A DNA stretch of 64,000 bases from Clostridium beijerinckii HUN142 (GTDB taxonomy: Bacteria > Bacillota > Clostridia > Clostridiales > Clostridiaceae): assembly GCF_000621745.1 (NCBI RefSeq), contig NZ_KK211338.1:1-64000 (forward strand), given 5' to 3'. The translations under genes were made by a program, and so were the position numbers. The notes beneath the pieces were generated by a model, which worked only from the letters and a program-made list of their open reading frames with translations, searched no databases and was not told the origin of the DNA. Below are positions 42,939 to 51,194 of this stretch, one piece after another (positions within the stretch are counted from its first letter, which is position 1; each line of letters opens with the position of its first letter).

Positions 42939-43009
42939 TATCATAAGATATAATATACACATATTTTTAACTGAATAATTAGTGATAATTCTGCTTAATT
43001 AAGCAAAGT

Positions 43010-43047
43010 AAAAGAGAAGATAAGTTATTATCTTCTCTTTTATTTTT
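43010..43047. terminator. Bidirectional terminator
   Basis: AAAAGAGAAGATAA (43010-43023) pairs with TTATCTTCTCTTTT (43028-43041), with T-rich flanks on both strands; serves rubrerythrin and the convergent macrodomain gene. Confidence 0.85.
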
Positions 43048-43684
43048 GCAATCTTTCTTCATACAAAGATTTGTACATATTATAGGTTTTCTCATCTAAG
43101 CAAACCATTGCAATTTCATCAAAGGTATCTGGAGAACTGTTTATAAACGATAAAATTTCATCTAATGCTATATTGCAAGCTTCGTTTAATGGATAGGAAT
43201 AGGCACCTGTGCTTATAGATGGTAAAGCAATAGTTTTAATTGGATGTTCATTAATATAATCATCGAGTTCTTTTACTATAAAGTCCTTTTGTTTATCTGT
43301 ATTAAAACGATAAAGATTTTTATTTAGAATTTCATTACACTGCTTTGAATAAAATCCGGAGTAATTAGCTGCTATCTCAAAGACAGAACGATAAGCATTT
43401 CTTAAATATTTTTCTTCTGAACCGTTATTTCGGTAAATGGGCCCTACAGTATGTATTACCCAATGTACACCATGATCACTCAAGTTATAAGATCTCGTCA
43501 ATTTAGATCTACCAGTCAAACAGCCGTTTAACTGTCTGCATTCATCCAATAATTTTTCCCCACAGGCTTTATGAATAGCACCATCAACTCCTCCGCCACC
43601 AAGTAATGATGCATTCGCAGCATTTACAATAGCGTCAAATTTGATTTTTGTTATATCATCAAAAAGTATTTTAAAGTTAGTCAA
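43040..43684 (-). CDS. Macrodomain ADP-ribose hydrolase (MacroD/YmdB-like)
   Basis: A 214-aa macrodomain protein. The start chosen is the TTG at 43684, five bases after GAGGTGA; a GTG at 43693 falls in that site. VNAANASLLGGGGVDGAIHKACG near residues 22-44 is the MacroD-type catalytic loop, and ALPSISTGAYSYP near 157 is the second phosphate loop. It removes ADP-ribose from proteins or deacetylates O-acetyl-ADP-ribose, or counteracts toxin ADP-ribosylation (family knowledge). Monocistronic, convergent with rubrerythrin. An insertion of ~25 residues between these loops (YSGFYSKQCNEILNKN...) makes it longer than the 177-aa YmdB. Confidence 0.9.
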   Translation of the reverse strand: MTNFKILFDDITKIKFDAIVNAANASLLGGGGVDGAIHKACGEKLLDECRQLNGCLTGRSKLTRSYNLSDHGVHWVIHTVGPIYRNNGSEEKYLRNAYRSVFEIAANYSGFYSKQCNEILNKNLYRFNTDKQKDFIVKELDDYINEHPIKTIALPSISTGAYSYPLNEACNIALDEILSFINSSPDTFDEIAMVCLDEKTYNMYKSLYEERLQK

Positions 43685-43871
43685 ATTAATCACCTCATAT
43701 TAGTCATACAAAAATTCTCTCACTTAATAGTTTACACCCAATTGACATAAATAAAAATACTATTTTTTGAAAAAAATGTTAATTAGTTATATCGAAATTA
43801 AATTATACTTATATATATGAGAGAAATGATAAAATAATTTTTAAATTCTAGCAAGAGAACTAATAAAGTAA

Positions 43872-44519
43872 TTAAATAGGCTGATTTTCTAAATTTTTTC
43901 TTCTATTATCTAAAGGATTTAAATTTATGTGATGTACTTTCATTGTTTCGTCTGGATTCATAATCAATCTGTCTAAACGAATTCTACCCTCAGAAGTATT
44001 AGCTACAACCATAGATTCAGAACCTTTTTTGTAAAGAACCCAGTTGTACCCGTCTTTTACTACTTTATTTACATCTTCCATTGAAATTAAAGCAGTATCC
44101 TTATGGTTTCCAAATTTATCTCTTAAAATTATACCCATTGTATCATGATCAATTTTAGTACAATCATTTTTTGAACTTCTATTATATAATTCTAAATTTT
44201 CTTTTCTGTTATCTAGAGTATTTCCGTTTAAGTGTTTTATTGGAGCTTTTGGATCAACATCTAAAATAACAGATTGAATTGATTTCTTAGTAGAAACTGT
44301 CTTTCCGTTAACTTTAGTAGATTCTAAAGTTTGAACAAGATAATTATTAAAATCTTTATGCCATTCAGCAAACCAAATTCCGGCTTCTTTAACTCTATTA
44401 GCATCGAATGTGTCTATCTTGCAAACTAGTTCACTTCCATCTTTCTTTAAGACAGTAATTTCAGTAAGATTACCTTTTTCAGTATATTTATTTTCTTGAG
44501 TTTTATAATTTGTATTTAT
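43872..44519 (-). CDS. HNH endonuclease-like protein, apparent ATA start
   Basis: Reading from 44519 gives a continuous 215-aa frame ending at 43872. The ATG at 44138 lies mid-protein and would remove the N-terminal half. No ATG, GTG or TTG exists in frame between the upstream TGA and 44138; an ATA sits 7 nt after AGAGGTG, a perfect ribosome site, so non-standard initiation is likely. Two HNH-type segments are visible: IKHLNGNTLDNRKENLE in the middle and KVHHINLNPLDNRRKNLE at the C-terminus, as in phage/homing HNH nucleases; the second has the complete H-H...N signature. An accessory, probably mobile gene next to a repeat cluster. Confidence 0.7.
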   Translation of the reverse strand: MNTNYKTQENKYTEKGNLTEITVLKKDGSELVCKIDTFDANRVKEAGIWFAEWHKDFNNYLVQTLESTKVNGKTVSTKKSIQSVILDVDPKAPIKHLNGNTLDNRKENLELYNRSSKNDCTKIDHDTMGIILRDKFGNHKDTALISMEDVNKVVKDGYNWVLYKKGSESMVVANTSEGRIRLDRLIMNPDETMKVHHINLNPLDNRRKNLENQPI

Positions 44520-44690
44520 GGTTAAGCACCTCTTTCATGATTTAATGTTTAGTAATATATGTGAATGACAATCTCATTTGAAAAATAGCACAAAATAAGT
44601 TATTTTTCAAGGTTTTGTATATATTATGACACATATATAATTAATTTAAACATTACATCATTATACCAGATTAAAAATATAAAAGATATA

Positions 44691-44961
44691 CACCTTAGAA
44701 AAAAGCGCGAAGCGCAACCAAAAACATATAATCAATAAAAAAATGTCATTAATGTATAATAACAACAACTAATAAAAAAGTACGCACCTTAGAAAAAAGC
44801 GCGAAGCGCAACCAAGATCATTTAAGCTAAAGAAAGAACTTACCTTAAAAAAAGCGCAAATAAGATCAATTCACATATGAAAAGAGTGCGAAGCACAATT
44901 AGGAACTTATTAAGCACGCCCAAAATCCTTTTAACTTAGAAAAAATCGCAAAGAGTAAAGC
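44691..44961. repeat. Cluster of small GCGC-GAA-GCGC hairpin repeats
   Basis: A 31-bp unit is present twice without a mismatch at 44691-44721 and 44785-44815; its core is GCGC-GAA-GCGC flanked by CACCTTAG and CAACCAA. Degenerate copies follow at 44842-44860 (stem partly lost), 44881-44903 (GTGC-GAA-GCAC, a compensated stem) and 44931-44961. The cluster lies between the HNH gene and the MATE gene, with no coding frame. Confidence 0.8.
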
Positions 44962-45167
44962 TTAGTAGAAATTTTTGATTTAAATTAGTACAAGTTAGTG
45001 ATAATTTTTAATCATATTGCTTTTTTAAGAAGATAATATTATATTATATTTCATTGTATATACCCATAAAATCTTAAAAAATATTAAATATATGGTAGAC
45101 GCAGTTGAGTAAACTAAAGTAAAATAGAATTTGATATTAAGAAAGCGCAGATAATGAGGTACTAAAT

Positions 45168-46535
45168 ATGATAATTACTAAGACTTTAAAAAGTATTTTG
45201 GACGATAAGAAGTTTATACGAAAAGCTATATCTATTACAGTACCAATAACATTGCAAGCCCTGTTGAATACAAGCTTGAATCTTGTGGATACTGTAATGA
45301 TTGGAAGTTTAGGTCAAAGTTCAATTGCAGCAGTTGGCCTTGCAAATAAAGTATTCTTTGTTTTTACATTACTATTATTTGGTGTTGTTAGTGGGTCTTC
45401 GATTTTAACTGCTCAATATTTTGGCAAAAATGATATAAGTAATATAAGAAGAGTATTAGGTATGTCTCTGATTATTGGTTTAGTTGGATCAATTATTTTT
45501 GTAATACCGAGCTTAATATGTCCTGAAATAGTTATGAGTATTTTTACACCAAATGAAAATACGATAAAAATAGGCGCATCGTATTTAGCTATAGCCGCAA
45601 TTAGTTATCCTTTAACCGCAGTCACAAATGTTTATGTGGCACTTTTAAGAGGCGTAAATCAAGTAAAAGCTCCTGTTTTCATAACAGTGTTTTCTATTTG
45701 TATTAAAGTAATGCTAAATTATACTTTAATATTTGGACACTTTGGGGTACCAGCTCTTGGGGTGCAAGGAGAAGCTATTGCAACTATAATAGCTAGAACA
45801 ATTGAATGCACATGTATTTTAGCTATAGTATATTATGAAAAAGGCCCCGCAGCTGCGAAATTTAAAGAACTCATATCGTTTAATAAGAGTTTTACAAAAT
45901 TATATGCCTCAACCGTATCTCCAGTTATAATTAATGAATTTATGTGGGGACTAGGGGTAACAATGTATTCTTTAGTATACGGTAGAATGGGAGATGGAGC
46001 TGTTGCAGCAATCACAATAACCCAAACTGTTGAACAAATAATGACAGTCGTATTTCAGGGCATAAGTGCAGCAACTGCAGTTATATTGGGGAATGAACTA
46101 GGAGCAAATAAATTGGATGATGCAGAAAGTCATGCAAAGTATTTTATAATACTACAGTTTATTTTTGCTTTAATAATGTCTGCAACATGCTTGTTTATTA
46201 GAAGTCCAATAATTATGTTGTTTAATGTAACTGAAAGTGTAGCAGTAGATATTAGCAGATGTCTAATAGTTTTTTCATGCTATTTACCATTTAAGATATT
46301 TAATTGGGTAAATATTGTGGGTATACTTAGAAGTGGTGGCGACACTAAAGCTGCATTAATGTTAGATATTACTGGAGTATGGTTAGTTGGCATACCGTTT
46401 GCATATTTAGGTGGAATGTTACTTGAGCTTCAGATATATTTCGTATATGCAATGGTTACATTTGAAGAAGTATACAAATTTGTACTTGGGTTTAGGAGAT
46501 ATAAGCAAAGAATATGGCTTAAAAACTTAGTTTAG
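45168..46535 (+). CDS. MATE-family multidrug/cation exporter
   Basis: A 455-aa protein with 12 hydrophobic segments, in two similar halves as in all MATE exporters. Family motifs: AISITVPITLQALLNTSLNLVDTVMIGSLG near residue 19, GSSILTAQYFGKND near 81, ALLRGVNQVKAP near 161, FQGISAATAVILGNELGA near 294 and RSGGDTKAALMLD near 388. MATE proteins export cationic drugs or metabolites in exchange for Na+ or H+ (family knowledge). The substrate is not predictable. GAGGT precedes the ATG. It lies just downstream of the hairpin-repeat cluster and is followed by a competing pair of hairpins at 46541. Confidence 0.88.
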   Translation: MIITKTLKSILDDKKFIRKAISITVPITLQALLNTSLNLVDTVMIGSLGQSSIAAVGLANKVFFVFTLLLFGVVSGSSILTAQYFGKNDISNIRRVLGMSLIIGLVGSIIFVIPSLICPEIVMSIFTPNENTIKIGASYLAIAAISYPLTAVTNVYVALLRGVNQVKAPVFITVFSICIKVMLNYTLIFGHFGVPALGVQGEAIATIIARTIECTCILAIVYYEKGPAAAKFKELISFNKSFTKLYASTVSPVIINEFMWGLGVTMYSLVYGRMGDGAVAAITITQTVEQIMTVVFQGISAATAVILGNELGANKLDDAESHAKYFIILQFIFALIMSATCLFIRSPIIMLFNVTESVAVDISRCLIVFSCYLPFKIFNWVNIVGILRSGGDTKAALMLDITGVWLVGIPFAYLGGMLLELQIYFVYAMVTFEEVYKFVLGFRRYKQRIWLKNLV

Positions 46536-46540
46536 AATTG

Positions 46541-46602
46541 GGGAGGATTTTAAAATAGAAGATGAAGTCTATTTTTAGAATTCTCCCTGTCTATTCTAAA
46601 AA
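46541..46602 (+). other. Two alternative hairpins after the MATE gene
   Basis: GGGAGGATTTTAAAATAG (46541-46558) can pair with 46569-46587 (CTATTTTTAGAATTCTCCC, 16 of ~18). The 3' arm can instead pair with ATTCTAAAAA at 46593-46602 via TTTTTAGAAT. The structures are mutually exclusive. They may be a terminator for the MATE gene or a leader element. Confidence 0.4.
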
Positions 46603-46674
46603 GGAAAGACTTAGAAAAATAAAAGTGAATTGTATAAATATGGAATTCTTAATTTTTTTGTAACCTCTTAGGGG

Positions 46675-46701
46675 ATTATTTCCTATATAATAGGAAATAA
46701 T
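46675..46701. promoter_or_regulatory. Perfect palindrome upstream of the phosphodiester glycosidase gene
   Basis: ATTATTTCCTAT-ATA-ATAGGAAATAAT: 12-bp arms with a 3-bp centre, about 37 bp before the start at 46738. Likely a repressor operator or short hairpin. Confidence 0.5.
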
Positions 46702-46737
46702 GAAGATATTAAATAAATATAGATTTCGGAGGAATAT

Positions 46738-47772
46738 ATGGATAAACAAACAAACCATAAGCCAAGAAAAAAAACGCACAAAAGAAAGAAAAGAAAATCT
46801 AATTCGAGAGTACTTTTAAAGGGATTATTGGATATGTTTATCTTTTTAGCTATAACAACGCCATTGGTATTGTTCTTTGGACCATATGATAATACGAGAA
46901 AAACATTTATATCAACAGTCCTAGCAACAAGGCATGCATATTTAATAAATGATATAATTCCACAATCAGCTTTAAATAAACTTCTTGGAATAGATGAAGA
47001 GAGCGATAGTCAAGAAGTTTTTCAAGATATGAAAAAAATAAATGTTAAATATAAAGTTGGAAATGAAATAAATAGATATGATATACATACTCAGAGATTT
47101 GATGGATATGTGTTAGAAGTGAAGAATCCATTAAAAATGAAGGTTGCAATGACTAAGTTTTTAGGAAAAATGGGTGAAAAGACAAGTCAGATGGCGGAAG
47201 ATAATAATGCTGTTGCAGCTATTAATGGTGGATCATTTATTGATAAATCAACTGATGGAACTGCTTATGCAGGTACTGGATCTGAACCTGGTGGATTTGT
47301 AATATCAGGCGGAAATGTTATTTACCCAAAGTCTGGTGCAGATGAGAAAAAAGTTGAAAATGTAATTGCATTTACAAAAAGTGGAGAACTAGTAGTTGGG
47401 GATCATAGTTTGGCTGATTTAAAAAAGATGAATGTACAGGAAGCTATGTGTTTTAGAAGACCTAATATTGTAATTAATGGGATTAGACAAGTAAAAAATA
47501 AAATGGAAGATGGGCTTAATCCTAGAACTGCAGTTGGTCAGAAACAAGATGGAACTATAATTCTATTAGTTATAGATGGCAGAAAGATAACATCACCAGG
47601 AGCAAGTTTATATGATGTTCAAGAGATAATGATGGAAAGAGGTGCTGTTAATGCAGGTGCTCTTGATGGAGGATATTCTTCAACTATGTATTATAAAGGA
47701 AATGTTATAAATTCTCCTAATGCTTGGGATGGTGAAAGAACCGTTGCTACAGCATTTTATGTAGAACAGTAA
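46738..47772 (+). CDS. Membrane-anchored phosphodiester glycosidase (NAGPA domain)
   Basis: A 344-aa protein. The N-terminus is strongly basic (KPRKKTHKRKKRKS) followed by a membrane anchor near residues 28-47; the rest faces outside. The NAGPA domain covers ~110-342: VAAINGGSFIDK near 161, GGFVISGGNVIYP near 187, LNPRTAVGQKQDGTIILLVIDGR near 264, and GALDGGYSSTMYY near 306. The domain removes sugars from phosphodiesters, for example in exopolysaccharide or wall-polymer remodelling (mammalian counterpart: uncovering enzyme). AGGAGG-like site cggaggaa precedes the ATG. Only 14 bp separate it from the next gene, forming an operon. Confidence 0.88.
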   Translation: MDKQTNHKPRKKTHKRKKRKSNSRVLLKGLLDMFIFLAITTPLVLFFGPYDNTRKTFISTVLATRHAYLINDIIPQSALNKLLGIDEESDSQEVFQDMKKINVKYKVGNEINRYDIHTQRFDGYVLEVKNPLKMKVAMTKFLGKMGEKTSQMAEDNNAVAAINGGSFIDKSTDGTAYAGTGSEPGGFVISGGNVIYPKSGADEKKVENVIAFTKSGELVVGDHSLADLKKMNVQEAMCFRRPNIVINGIRQVKNKMEDGLNPRTAVGQKQDGTIILLVIDGRKITSPGASLYDVQEIMMERGAVNAGALDGGYSSTMYYKGNVINSPNAWDGERTVATAFYVEQ

Positions 47773-47786
47773 AAGGAGGATAAGTG

Positions 47787-48827
47787 ATGAGAAATATTAA
47801 AAGAAGATTAGCATGGTGTGCGCTTGCTCTAATATTACAGCAATGCATATTTTTATATTTTGATAAAGTATATTTGGCATCTGATCTCAATATAAAAGCT
47901 GAAGAAGTTAAAGATGAGGATAATGTTGCTGATAAGAAAACAGAGATTAATATAAAAAAGGGAGTAAGTGAAATTAAAGTATCTTCAGATGCAAGATATG
48001 TATCATATATAGAAGACAGTAAGCTTAAAACATTAGATAGCAATGATGATAAGGAAAAAGTATGTGATACAGATAGTGGATCAGAAATTGTATTCTATAG
48101 ATGGCTTAATAGTGAAGATAATATGATAATAATTCAAAAGATAAAGGAAAAAGGTGCGTACTATTTTGAGCCTATATCTTTTGATGCTAAAAAAGGAGAA
48201 TCAAGGAATCTTGCGGACTTTGATTTTAAAAAGGTTAGAATTAAGCTTGAGAGTACAAAGGATGAAATTAATAATGTTGTGTTTTCAACATTGACTCATA
48301 GTTTATATATAGAAGTGAAGAAGAGTAGTGGAAAATGTGATTTGTATTACGCAAACGTAATGAATCAGTTGAAGAAGGTTAAAAGTGAAAAAGTTATAGG
48401 AAATGTTGTAGTGCCAACAACTAGTACTAATGCGATAATGGAGGAAAATAGCAATATAACTATATTAAATACAAAAGGAAGCGTATCAATACCTAATGTT
48501 AAAAGTGCAAAAATATTGGGAGCTGATGTTAATGATAATGTGTATTTTGGAGAAGTAGCAGACAACAAAATTAAGAATATATATTACAGCGTGTTATCTG
48601 ATAGTCAGAGGAAATGGAATCAATTAAAACTTGCAAAACCCACTGACAGAAATGATATAATAATTGATTACACGGGTAAAGTTTATGTTAATAGTAAATC
48701 AGATAATAGTGTATTAGAATTGACAAGTAATAAAAACATAAAATATAAAGGGGAATTGGTTCAATCATATTCTAAAGGAATCATTTCTAGAGATGGCAAT
48801 ACGTTAATTAAAAATAAGTTGGAATAA
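47787..48827 (+). CDS. Exported propeller-like protein of unknown function
   Basis: A 346-aa protein. The ATG at 47787, seven bases after AAAGGAGG, is preferred to the GTG at 47784. The N-terminus is a signal-anchor (CALALILQQCIFLYF, residues ~10-25) following basic residues. The rest is acidic and beta-rich, with repeated segments (VSSDARYVSYIED, YYFEPISFDAKKGE, SLYIEVKKSSGKCDLYY, DVNDNVYFGEV, DYTGKVYVNSKSD) resembling WD40/NHL-type blades. I do not recognise a named family. It follows the phosphodiester glycosidase gene by 14 bp, so the two extracytoplasmic proteins are probably made together. Confidence 0.75.
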   Translation: MRNIKRRLAWCALALILQQCIFLYFDKVYLASDLNIKAEEVKDEDNVADKKTEINIKKGVSEIKVSSDARYVSYIEDSKLKTLDSNDDKEKVCDTDSGSEIVFYRWLNSEDNMIIIQKIKEKGAYYFEPISFDAKKGESRNLADFDFKKVRIKLESTKDEINNVVFSTLTHSLYIEVKKSSGKCDLYYANVMNQLKKVKSEKVIGNVVVPTTSTNAIMEENSNITILNTKGSVSIPNVKSAKILGADVNDNVYFGEVADNKIKNIYYSVLSDSQRKWNQLKLAKPTDRNDIIIDYTGKVYVNSKSDNSVLELTSNKNIKYKGELVQSYSKGIISRDGNTLIKNKLE

Positions 48828-48886
48828 AATAATATGAATAATGAATAAGTTAAAAAAAAATAGATAAACTATACATTGATGAAAAA

Positions 48887-48919
48887 AAGATCTTCATAAA
48901 AAGGAAGATCTTGTTTTTT
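48887..48919 (+). terminator. Terminator after the glycosidase operon
   Basis: AAGATCTTC (48887-48895) pairs with GAAGATCTT (48904-48912), followed by GTTTTTT. Confidence 0.85.
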
Positions 48920-48944
48920 ACATAAAATCAATGGAGGAATGAAA

Positions 48945-49196
48945 ATGTCTAAAATAGGAGTAGTGAGTGCAATATTAGAACACCCAAAGGAAGTACAAGA
49001 TGAATTTAATGATGTAGTAGCATCATTTAGAGGAAGTATAAAAGGAAGGATGGGGATACCTTTTGCTGATGAGTTATCAGTTATATCTATAGCTCTTACA
49101 GGGGAATCAGAAGAAACAATAAATGATTTTACAGAGCAGCTTGACCGTATTGATGGTGTATCAGTGAAAACTTCAATAGCGAAGATTGAGGTTTAA
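48945..49196 (+). CDS. TM1266-type iron-only hydrogenase system putative regulator
   Basis: An 83-aa ferredoxin-like-fold protein. KIGVVSAILEHPKEVQDEFNDVVASFRGSIKGRMGIPFAD and VISIALTGESEETINDFTEQL match the TM1266 family, found near [FeFe]-hydrogenase maturation genes and related to NikR/ACT-type ligand domains. ATG 48945 is chosen over ATG 48939 because the latter touches the GGAGGA ribosome site. No hydrogenase maturation genes lie in the window, so the gene is detached from its usual neighbours. The regulatory role is predicted only from genomic association in other genomes. Confidence 0.82.
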   Translation: MSKIGVVSAILEHPKEVQDEFNDVVASFRGSIKGRMGIPFADELSVISIALTGESEETINDFTEQLDRIDGVSVKTSIAKIEV

Positions 49197-49592
49197 TGTT
49201 TCTTAAATTTTAAAAATCTAAATTTGATCTATATACATAAAATTTATGTGCAATGGTAGTGAAAATAATCAGGATAGATATGAAGTATTAAAAGGAATCT
49301 TTGGAAGCTTGGACTTGAACATATGATAGATAATTTGGTGGAAGAAGATAAAGAAAAATATAAAGAATGCATACCTAACACTTTTAAGAATTGCTAGGTA
49401 TGCATTAATTTTATAGTAACATAAATTTTACAATTATATATTCAAATAAATGCTATAATATATAAGTTCTAAATAATAAAATTTATTCTTTATGAAATTA
49501 TTTAACTCATAATATTATGTGATGGTTTAAGGGAGCTTTGATGAATTAGATTTTTAGAACATATATAAATTTAAGAGAAGAGGCGGTGTTTT
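49197..49592. other. Intergenic region with terminator and possible gene relic
   Basis: Between the stop and the terminator at 49366, two short overlapping frames (RYEVLKGIFGSLDLNI, then IDNLVEEDKEKYKEC after a frame change) read like a frameshifted protein fragment. No ribosome site is seen. 49412-49590 is AT-rich and contains the Lgt promoter region. Confidence 0.35.
49366..49412 (+). terminator. Terminator-like hairpin
   Basis: AATGCATACCTA (49366-49377) pairs with TAGGTATGCATT (49395-49406), followed by AATTTTAT. Confidence 0.7.
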
Positions 49593-50369
49593 ATGAATCC
49601 AGTAGCATTTCAAATTGGAAGCTATGAAATTAGGTGGTATGGCATATTAATAGCCCTTGGGGTAATAGCAGCCATATTATTAGCAAACTATAATTGTAAA
49701 AAGAAAGGAATAGACTTTGACATAATATTAGACTGCTTTTTTATTGCCTTTCCTACTGCAATTATTGGTGCAAGAGCATATTATGTAATATTTGAGTTTG
49801 AAAATTATAAAAACAATTTGATAGATATTTTTAATATTAGAAAAGGCGGCTTAGCTATTCATGGAGGATTAATTGGTGGTCTTATAGCTACCTACATATT
49901 CTTTAAAATAAAGAAATTAAATATGTTAAAATACTTAGATTTAGCAGTACCATCAATTATTTTGGCTCAAGCAATTGGAAGATGGGGGAATTTTATGAAT
50001 GGGGAAGCACATGGTGGAAATGTTTCATATTCATTTATAAGTCATTTCCCAAGTTTTATACAAAGAGGCATGTATATTGAAGGTAGTTACTATAATCCAA
50101 CATTTTTATATGAGTCAATTTGGAACCTTCTGGTTTGTCTTGCGCTATTAGTAATTCTTTATAGAAAGAAAAATAATGAGGATGGAATTGTTGCAGCAAG
50201 TTATATAGCTTTGTATTCTTTAGGAAGAGTATTTATAGAAGGTCTAAGAACAGATAGCCTAATGCTTGGTAATATAAGAATTGCACAACTAATAAGTATT
50301 GTTGGAATGTTATTAGGAATAGTGATTATAGTATATATTAAAAGAAAAAAAGTTAGGAATTTAAATTAA
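49593..50369 (+). CDS. lgt: Prolipoprotein diacylglyceryl transferase
   Basis: A 258-aa membrane enzyme that attaches diacylglycerol to the lipobox cysteine of prelipoproteins, using phosphatidylglycerol. Seven hydrophobic segments. Motifs: IRWYGILIALGVI near residue 13, GARAYYVIFEF, GGLAIHGGLIGG near 86-97 (catalytic His), and the Lgt signature GRWGNFMNGEAHGG near 130-143; LGRVFIEGLRTD near 210 is also conserved. AGAGGCGG precedes the ATG. Monocistronic; a 14-bp inverted repeat follows. The lipoproteins encoded at 502-1497 and 37878-38360 would be substrates of this enzyme (inference). Confidence 0.95.
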   Translation: MNPVAFQIGSYEIRWYGILIALGVIAAILLANYNCKKKGIDFDIILDCFFIAFPTAIIGARAYYVIFEFENYKNNLIDIFNIRKGGLAIHGGLIGGLIATYIFFKIKKLNMLKYLDLAVPSIILAQAIGRWGNFMNGEAHGGNVSYSFISHFPSFIQRGMYIEGSYYNPTFLYESIWNLLVCLALLVILYRKKNNEDGIVAASYIALYSLGRVFIEGLRTDSLMLGNIRIAQLISIVGMLLGIVIIVYIKRKKVRNLN

Positions 50370-50378
50370 AGTCAGAAA

Positions 50379-50425
50379 TTAAGTATATTATAAAACGAAT
50401 AAATTTCGAGCTATAATATACTTAA
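50379..50425. terminator. Convergent terminator hairpin
   Basis: TTAAGTATATTATA (50379-50392) pairs perfectly with TATAATATACTTAA (50412-50425); it lies between lgt and the convergent kinase-like gene. T-runs are weak. Confidence 0.6.
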
Positions 50426-50459
50426 TAGAATTATCGGGAGGTTTATTCAAATTAAGATT

Positions 50460-51038
50460 TTAAGAAGCAAACATATTAATGTGTATTACTTTTTTAGACG
50501 TATATTTAAAGTAATTATATCCATCAATCCAGTATTTAATAAGTTTAGGTTTATAACTTAGAACATGCTTTAAGAAATCCTCAAAAACATTTAACTTTAC
50601 TAAAACTTTAATAATCTCCTTAGGATAGGGAGTTTTTTTAACAAAAACCTTTCTTGGATCTATAACTTGAATTTGCTCATTTTTGTTAACGAATATATGA
50701 GCATCTCTTATATCAAGTCTTGTGAACTTTAAAGTTTTAAATTCTTCTACAAGATTTACTATTTCAGTGGATAGATTAAAAGATAATCCATTGTTTTTTA
50801 TATAAGAACTTAGATTGTCGCCTTCAACATAATCTCTTAAAATCATATTGTTAGCAATAAACAACACTTTTGGAAAGAACCTGCTTTCGTTAACTTTTTC
50901 AAGAAGGTCAGCTTCGTTTTGAGCCTTCTTTTTATTATAAAATATTTTTAAGGCATATCCTTCTGGAGTTAAATAAACAGCACCTTCCTTACCCTTTCCT
51001 AAAAATTTACACTCTTTAACATCTAAAATGTATCTCAT
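50460..51038 (-). CDS. Minimal protein-kinase-like protein
   Basis: A 192-aa protein with compressed kinase features: glycine-rich loop LGKGKEGAVYLTPEG near residues 13-27, a lysine in ALKIFYNKKK near 31, a hinge-like MILRDYVEGDNL, a catalytic-loop-like RLDIRDAHIF near 110-119 (Asp present), and VIDPRKV near 128 in place of DFG. Typical kinases need ~260 residues, so the C-lobe is shortened, as in RIO, Bud32 and aminoglycoside-kinase-like atypical families. Target unknown. ATG preceded by AAAGTGATAAG, a modest ribosome site. Single gene, convergent with lgt. Confidence 0.7.
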   Translation of the reverse strand: MRYILDVKECKFLGKGKEGAVYLTPEGYALKIFYNKKKAQNEADLLEKVNESRFFPKVLFIANNMILRDYVEGDNLSSYIKNNGLSFNLSTEIVNLVEEFKTLKFTRLDIRDAHIFVNKNEQIQVIDPRKVFVKKTPYPKEIIKVLVKLNVFEDFLKHVLSYKPKLIKYWIDGYNYFKYTSKKVIHINMFAS

Positions 51039-51194
51039 CTTATCACTTTAATTAATTACTTTAGATATTATATGCTGAAACTATTTAGAATTCTACATTT
51101 CTATAAATTTGTTTCAGGTATCTTCATAAAATCTTCATATTAATTTCGTAATATAGGTTATGAAAGTTAGATAAATTATGTGGAGGAAAAAATT

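Noticed and set aside
44139..44519. Treating the HNH gene as beginning at ATG 44138
   Set aside because: The frame stays open for 127 codons further upstream with meaningful HNH-like sequence and a well-placed ribosome site before ATA.
44691..44961. CRISPR array
   Set aside because: Repeats are irregularly spaced and decay progressively, spacers vary from ~20 to ~65 bp, and there are no cas genes.
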